This document shows positions 55,786 to 64,000 of a stretch of DNA of 64,000 bases, piece after piece. The position numbers and the translations under genes are program-made. The notes below the pieces were generated by a model. It had not been told where the DNA came from, did no database searches, and saw only the letters and a list, made by a program, of their open reading frames with translations. Source of the stretch: Ancylobacter dichloromethanicus (GTDB taxonomy: Bacteria > Pseudomonadota > Alphaproteobacteria > Rhizobiales > Xanthobacteraceae); assembly GCF_018390645.1 (NCBI RefSeq), contig NZ_JAHBGC010000004.1, positions 72,994-136,993 of the forward strand. The letters are read 5' to 3'. Within the stretch, counting starts at the first letter, position 1, and every line of letters begins with the position of its first letter.

Positions 55786-56169
55786 TCAGTAGGGGATGAA
55801 GGGGCCGCCCCACGGACCGTAGTCGAACGCCATCTGCTGGTTCATCATGGCGGTCATCTGCTGTTCGCTGGCGAGCTGCTGCTGGAACACCATCTGCTGA
55901 TAGGCCGCGAAATTGTCCTGCGTGCCGTAATAGATGCAGCCGCACACCGTCGGGTCGGCATAGAGAAACACCGGCTGGCCGTTCTGATTCTGAACGGTGA
56001 ACTTATGCGGCGGCAAGCTCTGCAGCGAGGCGATCTTTGCCGGTGTATCGGCGAGGCGGATCTGGAAACCGGCGGCGGAGAGCATGTTCTCCTTCTGCTG
56101 GGTCGCCGTCACGCAGGCGGCGGTCGTGACGCCGATGAGCGTCAGTGCCGCGATCGCAGACATCTTCAC
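55786..56169 (-). CDS. small Gln/Met-rich lipoprotein, unknown function
   Basis: A 127-residue protein with a short signal peptide and lipobox-like TTAAC, so probably a lipoprotein. The mature part has FTVQNQNGQPVFLYADPTVCGCIYYG, then a Gln/Met-rich helix (AAYQQMVFQQQLASEQQM) and an aromatic tail. The paired Cys in CGC could bind metal or form a disulfide. GTG at 56169 has AGGAG eight bases upstream. I recognise the pattern from Hyphomicrobiales genomes but no function. It is convergent with fbiC and on the strand of the next operon, but 120 bases away. Confidence 0.65.
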   Translation of the reverse strand: MKMSAIAALTLIGVTTAACVTATQQKENMLSAAGFQIRLADTPAKIASLQSLPPHKFTVQNQNGQPVFLYADPTVCGCIYYGTQDNFAAYQQMVFQQQLASEQQMTAMMNQQMAFDYGPWGGPFIPY

Positions 56170-56289
56170 GGTAGCGTCTCCTGGACGGTTGGCAGTTCCT
56201 GGATGGCGCACCGTATCAGGAGGGAAAAGCGAGTCGAGCGGCGCCTCGATTCGTCGTAAACGCCTGAGTACGGCTCGCAGTGTCGCCCT

Positions 56290-57234
56290 TCACTTCCGCA
56301 GCAGCGGCAGCACCTCGTGGGCCAGCAGGTCGACCTGCTCCTTCTCGTAGCGCCACGGCACGAAGACGATCTTCTTCACGCCCGTCGCAATATGCGCGGC
56401 GATCTGTTCGGCGCACTCGGCCGGGGTGCCGACAATGGCGCTGTCGAAGGTGGAGAGCGAGCCCTTGGACAGGTCCCATTCGGCATTCAGCCATTCGGTC
56501 ATCTTCGCCATGCCGACCTCGCGCGGGCCGACATAGATCGGCAACTGGTTGAGGCTGTAGAGATCGGCCGGGTCGCGTCCGGCTTCTTCGGCATAGGCGG
56601 AGATCTTGGCCCAGGATTCGTTGTAGGCCTCGGGAGTATAGAAGTAGGTCAGCCAGCCGTCGCCCCGGGTGGCGGCGCGCTTGAGCACGACATCGACATA
56701 GCCGCCGATGAGGATGGGCGGGTGCGGCTTCTGCACCGGCTTGGGGAACATCACCGCCTTGCGCAGGTCCAACTCGTCCCATTCGCCGCTGACGGAATCC
56801 TCGGTCCACAGCCGCTTCAGAATGTCGAGGTTACGGTCCATGATCCTGCCGCGACGCTCATAGGGGATGCCGACGGCGTCGAATTCGCGCTTGTACCAGC
56901 CGACCGCCGCGCCAAGCATGAGGCGACCATTGGAGATCAGGTCGATGGTGGAGAGCTGCTTCGCCAGAATGACCGGATTGCGCAGCGGCAGCACCAGCAC
57001 CCCGGTGCCGATCTTGATCGTCTTGGTGCGCGCGGCGACCGCGGTGAGCAGGGAAAGCGAATCGAGGATCGGGAAATGCGGGTCGGTGCCGAGTAATATG
57101 TGGTCCCACACCCACAGCGACTCGAAGCCGAGTTCCTCCATCCGCACGCCATAGTCGATCAGCGCGCCCGCGTCCGGCAGCTCCGGAAAACGGGTGAAGT
57201 TGCGCATCGCCACGCCGAAGGCCGGCACATTCAT
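56290..57234 (-). CDS. LLM-class F420-dependent oxidoreductase
   Basis: A 314-residue luciferase-like TIM-barrel protein of the F420-dependent class: ELGFESLWVWDHI, IKIGTGVLVLPLRNPVILAKQL, LGAAVGWYKREFDAVG and PPILIGGYVDVVLKRAA. Members reduce C=C or imine bonds with F420H2, or oxidise alcohols. FMN use is the main alternative, but the F420 operons in the same window favour F420. ATG at 57234 follows GGAG six bases upstream. It ends a minus-strand operon with the CoA-transferase and PLP genes (31-base gap). Confidence 0.87.
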   Translation of the reverse strand: MNVPAFGVAMRNFTRFPELPDAGALIDYGVRMEELGFESLWVWDHILLGTDPHFPILDSLSLLTAVAARTKTIKIGTGVLVLPLRNPVILAKQLSTIDLISNGRLMLGAAVGWYKREFDAVGIPYERRGRIMDRNLDILKRLWTEDSVSGEWDELDLRKAVMFPKPVQKPHPPILIGGYVDVVLKRAATRGDGWLTYFYTPEAYNESWAKISAYAEEAGRDPADLYSLNQLPIYVGPREVGMAKMTEWLNAEWDLSKGSLSTFDSAIVGTPAECAEQIAAHIATGVKKIVFVPWRYEKEQVDLLAHEVLPLLRK

Positions 57235-57265
57235 GATCGTCTCCACGCTTGCCGATGACGGCCGA

Positions 57266-58063
57266 TCAGGCCGTGTAGAGCTGTTCGGGGTCGAGTTCGC
57301 GCAGGATGGCGAGTTCGCCCAAGGTTGGGGCGGGCGTCACCTCGACATCGTCGGGCACGGGCAGGTCGAAGCCGGTATTGGCCTTGATGTCCGCCGCCGA
57401 CACCCCGGGGTGGAGCGCCAGCACCGTCATGGCGCGGCTTTCCGCCGCGAAGCCGAGAATGCCGAGATCGGTCACCACCCGGAACATGCCGCCGGCGGGC
57501 AGGCCGGCCTGTGCCCGCGTGTCGCCACCGTCGATGAAGCCGGGCGAGGTGATGAAGTCCACCTTCTCCACGAAGCGCCGTTTCTCGTGCTTCATGGCGA
57601 CGATCATGTCGGCCAGCGAGGCGATGTCGTTGCCCCCGCCGGTGCCGGGCAGGCGGATCTTCGGATTCTCGGCATCGCCGATGAAGGAGGAGTTCAGATT
57701 GCCGAAACGGTCGATCTGCGCCCCGCCCATGAAGCCGACATCGACATAGCCGCGCTGCAGCAGCAGCAGCACCTCGGTGATCGACACCAGCATGTTGGCG
57801 CGGCGCGAGCAGCGCTGTTCATTGGTGGAAGGCGGCAGCTTGCCCGCCTCCACGAACGGCCCGATCACCCCGCCCTCGAACAGGATGGTGAGGCCCGGCG
57901 CGTGGGTCTTCTGGGCGAGGATGGCGGCCAGCAGCGGGATGCCGACGCCGGCGAACACGGTCTGCCCGTCCTTGAGCAGGCGCGCGCTCATCACCGCGAG
58001 CAGTTCCGAGCCGGTATAGGCCGGGGCGACGGAAAGGCTGATCCGCGCGCGTTCAGTCGTCAT
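57266..58063 (-). CDS. CoA-transferase, beta subunit
   Basis: A 265-residue class I CoA-transferase beta subunit (GctB/IpdB-like): VFAGVGIPLLAAILAQKTHAP, LTILFEGGVIGP with the probable catalytic Glu, GYVDVGFMGGAQIDRFGNLN and FITSPGFIDGG. It moves CoA to a carboxylic acid, or, as in IpdAB, may hydrolyse a ring of a CoA ester. ATG at 58063 overlaps the alpha subunit's end by 11 bases, so production is coupled one to one. Confidence 0.9.
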   Translation of the reverse strand: MTTERARISLSVAPAYTGSELLAVMSARLLKDGQTVFAGVGIPLLAAILAQKTHAPGLTILFEGGVIGPFVEAGKLPPSTNEQRCSRRANMLVSITEVLLLLQRGYVDVGFMGGAQIDRFGNLNSSFIGDAENPKIRLPGTGGGNDIASLADMIVAMKHEKRRFVEKVDFITSPGFIDGGDTRAQAGLPAGGMFRVVTDLGILGFAAESRAMTVLALHPGVSAADIKANTGFDLPVPDDVEVTPAPTLGELAILRELDPEQLYTA

Positions 58064-59009
58064 AGATGCCACTCCCGCGGCGCTGGGCGTCGAGCAGTTC
58101 CGCCATGCCGATGCGGCCGAGATAGTCGGCCCAGTTCTTCGGCTCGTGATAGAAGCGGTCGAGATAGGCCTGTGCCCCCATGTCGGGGTCCTTCGAGGTC
58201 ATCTGCGCGTAAAGGTCCATGTGGCTGTAGAACGGCTCGTAGAGGCCGTAGCATTCATGCGGCGCGCTGCCGAAGGGGACCTCGACCACGGCATCCACGG
58301 TGAAGAAGCCGATCTTGGTCTGGTCCGGATGCCGGCGGATCTGCTCGTTGGAGACGATGCGCTCGGTGGTGAGGATGACCTTGTTGGCGGCCATCGCCAT
58401 GTCGATGTCCATGAAGGTCAGCCCGTCGATCTGGGCGTTGCCATAGGCGTCGCAGCGCTGGACATGGATGATCGCGACTTCCGGGTTCAGCGCCGGCACC
58501 AGCAGCAGCGTCTCGCCGGTGAACGGGCATTCCATCGCCTTGGCGCCCTCGGTGCGGTCCAGCACGCCCGAGCCGAGCATGGAGCGCATCGGCATGAAGG
58601 GCACGCCCATGGCTCCGGCGCGGTAGCGCAGGCCCATCGCCATGTGGCTCCACTCCTCGAAGCGGGCGCGCCTGGTCTCGGTATAGGCCCGCATCACCTT
58701 GGACACGCCCCACACGATGCCCTGGCTGAACCAGCTTGTGATGATGTGGCGGGAGACGCCCGAGGCGTAGAGCAGGTCGCCCTCGGTGGAGACGATGGAG
58801 CGCGAGACTTCGAGGTCGCGCCTGCCGGCGCGGATCAGCGCCCAGATCATCGCCATCGGTGTGCGCGAGGCGGTGCAGCCACCAATGGCGAGGCTGTCGC
58901 CATCCGCCACCAGCGCCGCCGCCTCTTCCAGCGACATCACCTTGTCGCGCAGGCTGCGGTCGCGCTCGCGGGTCTTGCGGCGCAGTTCGAGATAGGAGGG
59001 GATCGTCAC
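58053..59009 (-). CDS. CoA-transferase, alpha subunit
   Basis: A 318-residue class I CoA-transferase alpha subunit, similar to glutaconate CoA-transferase GctA as I recall it: SLAIGGCTASRTPMAMIW, AMGVPFMPMRSMLGSGVLD, VAIIHVQRCDAYGNAQI and the tail ECYGLYEPFYSHMDLYA. GTG at 59009 is used, with AGGAGA just upstream; the gap to the PLP gene's stop is 9 bases. With the beta subunit it would activate or process a dicarboxylate such as a glutaconate/glutarate-type ring-opening product. Confidence 0.9.
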   Translation of the reverse strand: MTIPSYLELRRKTRERDRSLRDKVMSLEEAAALVADGDSLAIGGCTASRTPMAMIWALIRAGRRDLEVSRSIVSTEGDLLYASGVSRHIITSWFSQGIVWGVSKVMRAYTETRRARFEEWSHMAMGLRYRAGAMGVPFMPMRSMLGSGVLDRTEGAKAMECPFTGETLLLVPALNPEVAIIHVQRCDAYGNAQIDGLTFMDIDMAMAANKVILTTERIVSNEQIRRHPDQTKIGFFTVDAVVEVPFGSAPHECYGLYEPFYSHMDLYAQMTSKDPDMGAQAYLDRFYHEPKNWADYLGRIGMAELLDAQRRGSGIYDD

Positions 59010-59018
59010 ATGTCTCTC

Positions 59019-60515
<1,497 letters not shown>

Positions 60516-60564
60516 GCGGTTCCTGCGGAGAGTCGGGCGATGGTCATCCACTCAATGGCGACTG

Positions 60565-60582
60565 ATGATACTAATGATAGAA
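60565..60582. promoter_or_regulatory. candidate GntR operator upstream of the PLP/CoA-transferase operon
   Basis: ATGATAC-TAAT-GATAGAA, 49 bases upstream of the PLP gene start in a 100-base gap. It matches the gntR-upstream site at 14 fixed positions and shares ATACTAATG with the pxp palindrome. Confidence 0.45.
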
Positions 60583-60615
60583 CCATTCATGCAAATTATT
60601 CTTATATAACCGCGA

Positions 60616-61332
60616 TTAAATCGACAGGTAAGCCTCGCTGACCGTTGGGTCGCGCGCCAGTTCCGCGGAAGCGCCGAAGCGGGCGACGCGTCCGTTTTCC
60701 ACGATGTAGGCGCGGTGCGAGAGCTCGAAGGCGGTCATCACGTCCTGCTCGACCAGCAGGATGGTCTGGCCGGCCCTGTTCAACGCCAGCAATGCCTCGC
60801 CCAGATGCTCCACCATGCGCGGGGAGAGGCCGAGCGAGAGTTCGTCGATCATGAGAAGGCGCGGGCGGGACATGATTCCGCGCCCCACCGCGCACATCTG
60901 CTGCTCGCCACCGGAGAGCGTGGTGGCATCCTGGCGCTGGCGGTCGCGCAGGATCGGGAACAGTTCGAACACCCAGTCGAGGTCGCGCGCGATCGCCTCG
61001 CGGTCGGTGCGCAGATAGGCGCCGAGCATCAGATTGTCGCGCACGGTCAGGCCGCGGAACAGGCGGCGGCCCTCCGGCACATGGGCGAGGCCGGCCTTGA
61101 GCACGACATCGGGCCGGGCGCCGCCGATGGAGGCGCCATTGAAACGGATCGTCCCCGCCCGGGGGGCGAGTTGGCCCGAGATGGTGCGCAGCAGCGTGCT
61201 CTTGCCGGCGCCGTTGGAGCCGACCAGGGCGACGATCTCGCCGGGATGGACCACGAGGTCCATGCCCCACAGCACCTGGATCTGCCCATAGCCGGAGGTC
61301 ACGCCATCCAGCGCCAGCAGCGGCTCAGCCAT
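60616..61332 (-). CDS. livF: branched-chain amino-acid-type ABC importer ATPase LivF
   Basis: A 238-residue LivF-type ATPase: Walker A GSNGAGKSTL, signature LSGGEQQMCAVGRG, Walker B LLMIDELSLGLSP and switch region ILLVEQDV. It is one of two ATPases of a hydrophobic-amino-acid (HAAT) importer, a class that also carries aromatic acids, amides and urea. It overlaps livG by eight bases. The ligand is probably the substrate of the surrounding catabolic genes. Confidence 0.94.
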   Translation of the reverse strand: MAEPLLALDGVTSGYGQIQVLWGMDLVVHPGEIVALVGSNGAGKSTLLRTISGQLAPRAGTIRFNGASIGGARPDVVLKAGLAHVPEGRRLFRGLTVRDNLMLGAYLRTDREAIARDLDWVFELFPILRDRQRQDATTLSGGEQQMCAVGRGIMSRPRLLMIDELSLGLSPRMVEHLGEALLALNRAGQTILLVEQDVMTAFELSHRAYIVENGRVARFGASAELARDPTVSEAYLSI

Positions 61333-62083
61333 GGTTGAGTTCCTTCAGCCGGGCGGCGAACTTGGCGCCGAGATAGGCCTCGATCACCCGCTCGTCGGCG
61401 ACGATCTCCGCGCTCGGCCCGTCGGCGATGAGCTGGCCGTGATGCAGCACCAGCAGGCGCTTCGACAGGGAAAGGACGACCTTCATCAGGTGCTCGATGA
61501 TCAGCACGGTGACGCCGCGATCGGCGATCCGGCGGATCAGGTCGAGCGCGCCGTCGATCTCGGACGAGTTGAGCCCGGCATTGACCTCGTCGAGCATCAG
61601 CACCCTCGGGTTCATGGCGAGGCTCTTGGCCAGTTCCAGCCGCTTGCGGGCGGCGAGGGCGAGATTGGCGGCGGGCCGGTCGGCCAGCGCGTCGAGACCG
61701 ACGAATGCGAGGCTTTCCATCGCCATGTCGCGCGCATCGCCGAGCGAGCCGGCACCGCCGCCGAACAGCGCGCCGGCGGTGACGTTCTCCAGCACCGTCA
61801 TCGCCGGGAACGGCTGGACGATCTGGAAGGTGCGGGCCAGCCCCCGGCGGGCGGCCTGATAGGGCTTCTGCAGCCCCACATCCTCGCTCCTGAACAGGAT
61901 GCGGCCGGAGGAGCGGCGCAGATTGCCGGTGACCACATTGACCAGCGTGGTCTTGCCCGCTCCGTTCGGTCCGATCAGCCCGACCACCTCGCCCTCATTG
62001 AGCGAGAAGGACACATCGGTGAGCGCGCTGAGCCCGCCGAACTGCTTGGAGACGCCATCGAGGCGCAGGATCGGCTCGATCAT
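61325..62083 (-). CDS. livG: branched-chain amino-acid-type ABC importer ATPase LivG
   Basis: A 252-residue LivG-type ATPase: Walker A GPNGAGKTTLVNVVTG, the LivG-specific ARTFQIVQPFPAMTVLENV, a Walker B-type MLDEVNAGLN and VLIIEHLMKVV. The signature region reads LALAARKRLELAKSL, with AARKR in place of LSGG, a change common in LivG. It overlaps livM by four bases (ATGA). Confidence 0.93.
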   Translation of the reverse strand: MIEPILRLDGVSKQFGGLSALTDVSFSLNEGEVVGLIGPNGAGKTTLVNVVTGNLRRSSGRILFRSEDVGLQKPYQAARRGLARTFQIVQPFPAMTVLENVTAGALFGGGAGSLGDARDMAMESLAFVGLDALADRPAANLALAARKRLELAKSLAMNPRVLMLDEVNAGLNSSEIDGALDLIRRIADRGVTVLIIEHLMKVVLSLSKRLLVLHHGQLIADGPSAEIVADERVIEAYLGAKFAARLKELNHG

Positions 62084-63030
62084 TTGCCGCCCCCCACCTT
62101 GGCCGCGCGCAGGCGCCGTAGCACGCCGAGGCTGAGCAGCCCGCCGGGCAGGAAGAAGATCAGCAGCACGATGACGACGCCGAGAATGGCGCGGTTCCAG
62201 TCAAGGAAATTGGCCCAGAACAGTTCTTCCAGCAGCACGAACGCCGCCGCCCCGAGCGCCGGCCCGAGAATGGTGCCGGCCCCGCCGAGCAGCGCCATCA
62301 CCACGACCTTCACGGTCATGACGATCTGGAACGAATCTGTCGGGTCGATATAGCCGGTCCACGAGGCATAGGCGGCGCCGGCGGTGGCGCAGAACATGGC
62401 CGAGAGCGTGTAGGCGGCGATCTTGTAGGCGGTGGTGTTGATGCCGACCATGGCGGCGGCATCCTCGTTCTGGTGGATGCAGCGCAGGCCGAAGCCGAGC
62501 CGCGAGCGGTCGACGAAGATCGTGGCGATGAGGCTGGCGAGCAGGATGGCGAGCATCACGAACAGGAAGAAGCGCATCAGCTGTTCCGGCGGCCAGGGCA
62601 TCAGCGGCAGGTTCAGCCCATCGCCGCCGCCGGTCAGGCTCGACCAGGAGGAAATCACCAGCCGGCACAGCTCGACCACGGCAATGGAGCCGATGGCGAA
62701 GTAGTGGCCGCGCAGCCGCAGGATGATGCCGCCGAGCAGCGCGGCGAAGGCGGCGACCACGACGGTCGCGATCGCCCAGGCGAGGCCCATCGGAATGCCG
62801 TGGCGCTGGCAGATCGCGCCGACATAGGCGCCGAGGCCGAAGAAGGCGGCGGTGGAGAAGGAGGGGTAGCCGGTGAAGCCGCCGATGAAGTTCCACGAGG
62901 TCGCCAGCGCGCCATACATGGCGACGATGGCGGCGGTGCGCACCACGTAATTGTCGGCATAGAGCGGCGTGGTGGCGAGCACCAGCAGGCCGGCGATCAT
63001 CGCCGCGTAGAGCGGAAAGCCGGATCTCAT
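62080..63030 (-). CDS. livM: branched-chain amino-acid-type ABC importer permease LivM
   Basis: A 316-residue permease with eight to ten helices. Family blocks: YGALATSWNFIGGFTGYPSFSTAAFFGLGAY is the LivM N-terminal signature, with RSRLGFGLRCIHQNEDAAAMVGIN and a GGAGTILGPALGA loop. It forms the channel with LivH. ATG at 63030 overlaps the livH stop. Confidence 0.94.
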   Translation of the reverse strand: MRSGFPLYAAMIAGLLVLATTPLYADNYVVRTAAIVAMYGALATSWNFIGGFTGYPSFSTAAFFGLGAYVGAICQRHGIPMGLAWAIATVVVAAFAALLGGIILRLRGHYFAIGSIAVVELCRLVISSWSSLTGGGDGLNLPLMPWPPEQLMRFFLFVMLAILLASLIATIFVDRSRLGFGLRCIHQNEDAAAMVGINTTAYKIAAYTLSAMFCATAGAAYASWTGYIDPTDSFQIVMTVKVVVMALLGGAGTILGPALGAAAFVLLEELFWANFLDWNRAILGVVIVLLIFFLPGGLLSLGVLRRLRAAKVGGGK

Positions 63031-63890
63031 TCGTACCCCCTCACGCCGATCAGGCCGGTGGGCCGGGTGACGAGCAGCACCAGCATCAGCACGAAGCCGG
63101 CGGTGATCGCCTGCTGCGGGCCGAACCAGTGGCCTGCGAAGCTCTCGACCAGCCCCAGCACCAGCCCTCCGACCAGCGCGCCGGGCACCGAGCCGAGGCC
63201 GCCCACCACGCACACCACGAACGCCTTGCCGAGCCAGATGCCGGTGACGTTGGTGGTGATGGGAAACACGGTGGCGAACACCACGCCCGCCACCCCCGCC
63301 ATCAGCGCGCCGATGCCGAAGGTGATGGCGTAGATGCGGTCGGTGCGGATGCCCATCAGTTCGGCCGCCGAGCGGTCCATGCGCACGGCGACGATGGCCC
63401 GGCCGATGGAGGAGCCGCGCATCACGCCATAGAGCAACAGCGTGAGGACAAGGGCGAGGGCGGTGCCGATGAGCCGGTCCACCGGCAGCACGACGGAGCC
63501 CAGATCGACGGCACCGAGATCCAGCGTGATCCGGCGCGGGGTCGCGGTGAACCAGTAGGTCATCGCGTTGTAGAGGATCATGTCGAGGCCGAAGGTCAGC
63601 GTCAGCGTGGTGAGGACGGGGGCGCTGACCACCCGGTTGATCACCAGCTTCTGCAGCGCGAAGCCGAGCGCGAACATCAGTGCCGCCACGATCGGCAGCA
63701 TCACCACGGGATGAATGCCGTAGAGATGCCAGGCGAAGAAGGTGAGATAGCCGCCGAGGATGATGAAGGAGCCGTGGAGCATGTTGATGACGTTCAACAC
63801 GCCCCAGACCAGCGAGAAGCCGACCGCCAGGCACGCATAGAGCGCGCCGAGCATCAGGCCGTTGGAGATGATCTGCAGGTAGATCGCCAT
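63027..63890 (-). CDS. livH: branched-chain amino-acid-type ABC importer permease LivH
   Basis: A 287-residue LivH-type permease: LQIISNGLMLGALYACLAVGFSLVWGVLNVINMLHGSFI opening region, RAIVAVRMDRSAAELMGI and VCVVGGLGSVPGALVGGL. ATG at 63890. It lies 89 bases after what looks like the end of the binding-protein gene at the window edge, the usual order binding protein-livH-livM-livG-livF. Confidence 0.94.
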   Translation of the reverse strand: MAIYLQIISNGLMLGALYACLAVGFSLVWGVLNVINMLHGSFIILGGYLTFFAWHLYGIHPVVMLPIVAALMFALGFALQKLVINRVVSAPVLTTLTLTFGLDMILYNAMTYWFTATPRRITLDLGAVDLGSVVLPVDRLIGTALALVLTLLLYGVMRGSSIGRAIVAVRMDRSAAELMGIRTDRIYAITFGIGALMAGVAGVVFATVFPITTNVTGIWLGKAFVVCVVGGLGSVPGALVGGLVLGLVESFAGHWFGPQQAITAGFVLMLVLLVTRPTGLIGVRGYE

Positions 63891-63979
63891 GTCGCCCTGG
63901 TCGCGGCCGCCGGAGCAGCCTCAAGCTGGTGAGAGGGACGCGCGCCGGAAGGCCCGGCGCGCGCTCGGAACGCAGGCCG

Positions 63980-64000
63980 TCAGGGCATCGCGATCATGTC
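63980..64000 (-). CDS. C-terminal end of probable Liv-type binding protein (cut by window edge)
   Basis: Only six codons and the stop are in the window (reading DMIAMP then TGA on the minus strand). Position directly before livH and the fitting C-terminus suggest the branched-chain-type solute-binding protein, but this rests on context. Confidence 0.4.
   Translation of the reverse strand, partial: DMIAMP

Overview
The window is high-GC, gene-dense DNA. It is most consistent with an alphaproteobacterium of the Hyphomicrobiales, perhaps Xanthobacteraceae-like (Ancylobacter, Starkeya, Xanthobacter). The grounds are an addA-trxA junction, the style of the ABC transporter, NodT and RND genes, very strong GC3 bias (most long antisense frames are shadows), and paired REP-like repeats of a type I associate with such genomes. 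No rRNA, tRNA, CRISPR, transposase or phage gene was seen, and no gap without a gene exceeds 300 bases.

Layout. 1-4 kb: 3' end of addA, trxA, a DUF1993 gene, a secreted chorismate-lyase-like protein and an MgtC/DUF4010 membrane protein. 4-7.5 kb: two convergent GH13 enzymes. 7.7-14.5 kb: a tripartite RND efflux operon (adaptor, pump, outer-membrane channel) read away from a divergent TetR gene. 14.6-18.8 kb: surface-sugar genes (epimerase, GalE, GT4 glycosyltransferase) and a YoaK-like protein. 18.9-30.8 kb: a LysR-linked catabolic block with a spermidine/putrescine-type ABC importer, a 2-hydroxyacid dehydrogenase and HutD on the minus strand. On the plus strand are an HpaB-type flavin monooxygenase and reductase, RidA, DUF1028, GlcG/HbpS, GST and an AroQ-like protein. 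A shared palindrome marks both promoters.

30.9-34.3 kb: an F420 operon, namely an F420-dependent glucose-6-phosphate dehydrogenase followed by CofE, CofD and CofC. 34.4-42.9 kb: an ABC sugar-type importer with two unequal ATPases, a GMC dehydrogenase with its small subunit, and a phosphoribosyltransferase. 42.9-64 kb: two molybdenum hydroxylase large subunits sharing one FAD and one 2Fe-2S subunit, a GntR/UTRA regulator, 5-oxoprolinase-type PxpB/PxpC and PxpA, and the fused FO synthase FbiC directly behind pxpA. These are followed by a lipoprotein, an F420-type LLM oxidoreductase, a two-subunit CoA-transferase, a PLP fold II enzyme and a branched-chain amino-acid-type (Liv) importer.

Taken together, the right half holds the core enzymes for making F420 and an enzyme to reduce it with glucose-6-phosphate. 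It also holds a set of hydroxylase, F420 reductase, lactamase, lyase and CoA-transferase genes that would suit import and stepwise opening of a heterocyclic or cyclic-amide compound. That pathway is inference. The F420 gene assignments themselves are firm by motif.
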